NCBI GenBank assembly: GCA_017416885.1 | Contig: JAFQAM010000341.1 | Coordinates: 1-6,430 of the forward strand | DNA from: Clostridia bacterium | GTDB lineage: Bacteria; Bacillota; Clostridia; Oscillospirales; CAG-272 | Direction: 5' to 3' | DNA length: 6,430 nt | Shown here: piece after piece, positions 6,353 to 6,430 of the stretch | Layout of the letters: each line of letters begins with the position of its first letter | How positions within the stretch are numbered: position 1 is the stretch's first letter | Notes under the pieces: generated by a model | Databases searched by the model: none | What the model was told of the DNA's origin: nothing | The model's input: the letters and a program-made list of their open reading frames with translations, nothing else | Program-made: the position numbers and the translations under genes

Positions 6353-6388
6353 GTTAAGTCCTCCTATTATAATTCATAGTTTGTTAAT

Positions 6389-6417
6389 ATTTTATCACAA
6401 AGTTTTCAATTTGTAAA
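6389..6417 (-). promoter_or_regulatory. Promoter of the response regulator gene
   Basis: On the minus strand TTTACA (6412-6417) and TAAAAT (6389-6394) each match consensus at five of six positions with a 17-bp spacer. Transcription would start near 6382, about 30 bases before the ATG. The spacer and the edge of the -35 carry a short inverted repeat, ACAAA and TTTGT, 8 bp apart (6397-6414). This could be an operator but is short enough to be chance. Confidence 0.65.
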
Positions 6418-6430
6418 TAGATTTCCACAA

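Noticed and set aside
6366..6371. Perfect TATAAT on the minus strand upstream of the response regulator
   Set aside because: It abuts the Shine-Dalgarno, so a transcript from it would begin within the ribosome site. The box at 6389-6394 with a 17-bp spacer is better.
1..6430. Mobile elements, CRISPR arrays, tRNA or rRNA genes, or toxin-antitoxin or defence modules
   Set aside because: I saw no transposase, spaced direct repeats, cloverleaf sequences or defence-type domains. Gene content is housekeeping, signalling and sporulation.

Overview
The window looks like chromosomal DNA from an AT-rich, Gram-positive, endospore-forming bacterium of the Clostridia, probably an anaerobe. The clues are strong Shine-Dalgarno sites (GGAGG and AAAGGA types), short leaders with vegetative-type promoters, a GerA/SpoVAF-family spore germination protein, and a low-GC OmpR-type two-component pair. 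No genus can be named from the sequence alone.

Six genes are present, five of them on the minus strand. From left to right: a small DUF6512-like membrane protein on the plus strand (59-583); a convergent flavin reductase-like flavoprotein (625-1182, minus) that shares a bidirectional terminator with it; a SpoVAF-like germination protein (1311-2723, minus); a THUMP-domain RNA methyltransferase of the RlmL/YpsC type (2779-3900, minus); a membrane sensor histidine kinase (3925-5559, minus); and its OmpR/PhoB-family response regulator (5651-6352, minus). The minus-strand genes are read from right to left, so the response regulator comes first.

The transcription layout can be read fairly well. 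A promoter lies just upstream of the response regulator (-35 at 6412-6417, -10 at 6389-6394). A strong terminator follows its stop codon (5621-5648). A second near-consensus promoter (5590-5618) then starts a kinase transcript that probably continues into the methyltransferase across a 24-bp gap. Kinase dosage may therefore be partly uncoupled from the regulator. This promoter, together with the ribosome binding site, also places the kinase start at a GTG (5557-5559); the in-frame ATG 63 bp upstream lies ahead of the promoter.

Between the methyltransferase and the spoVAF-like gene, an imperfect hairpin (2731-2764) holds the spoVAF Shine-Dalgarno in its 3' arm and is followed by five Ts. It could end the upstream transcript, hide the ribosome binding site, or both. 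The flavoprotein gene has its own extended -10 promoter and is a separate unit.

I found no mobile element, CRISPR array, tRNA, rRNA or clearly new multi-gene system. The points most worth checking are regulatory: the hairpin at the spoVAF start, and the terminator plus promoter between regulator and kinase. The very acidic extracytoplasmic stretch of the kinase is the most distinctive protein feature.
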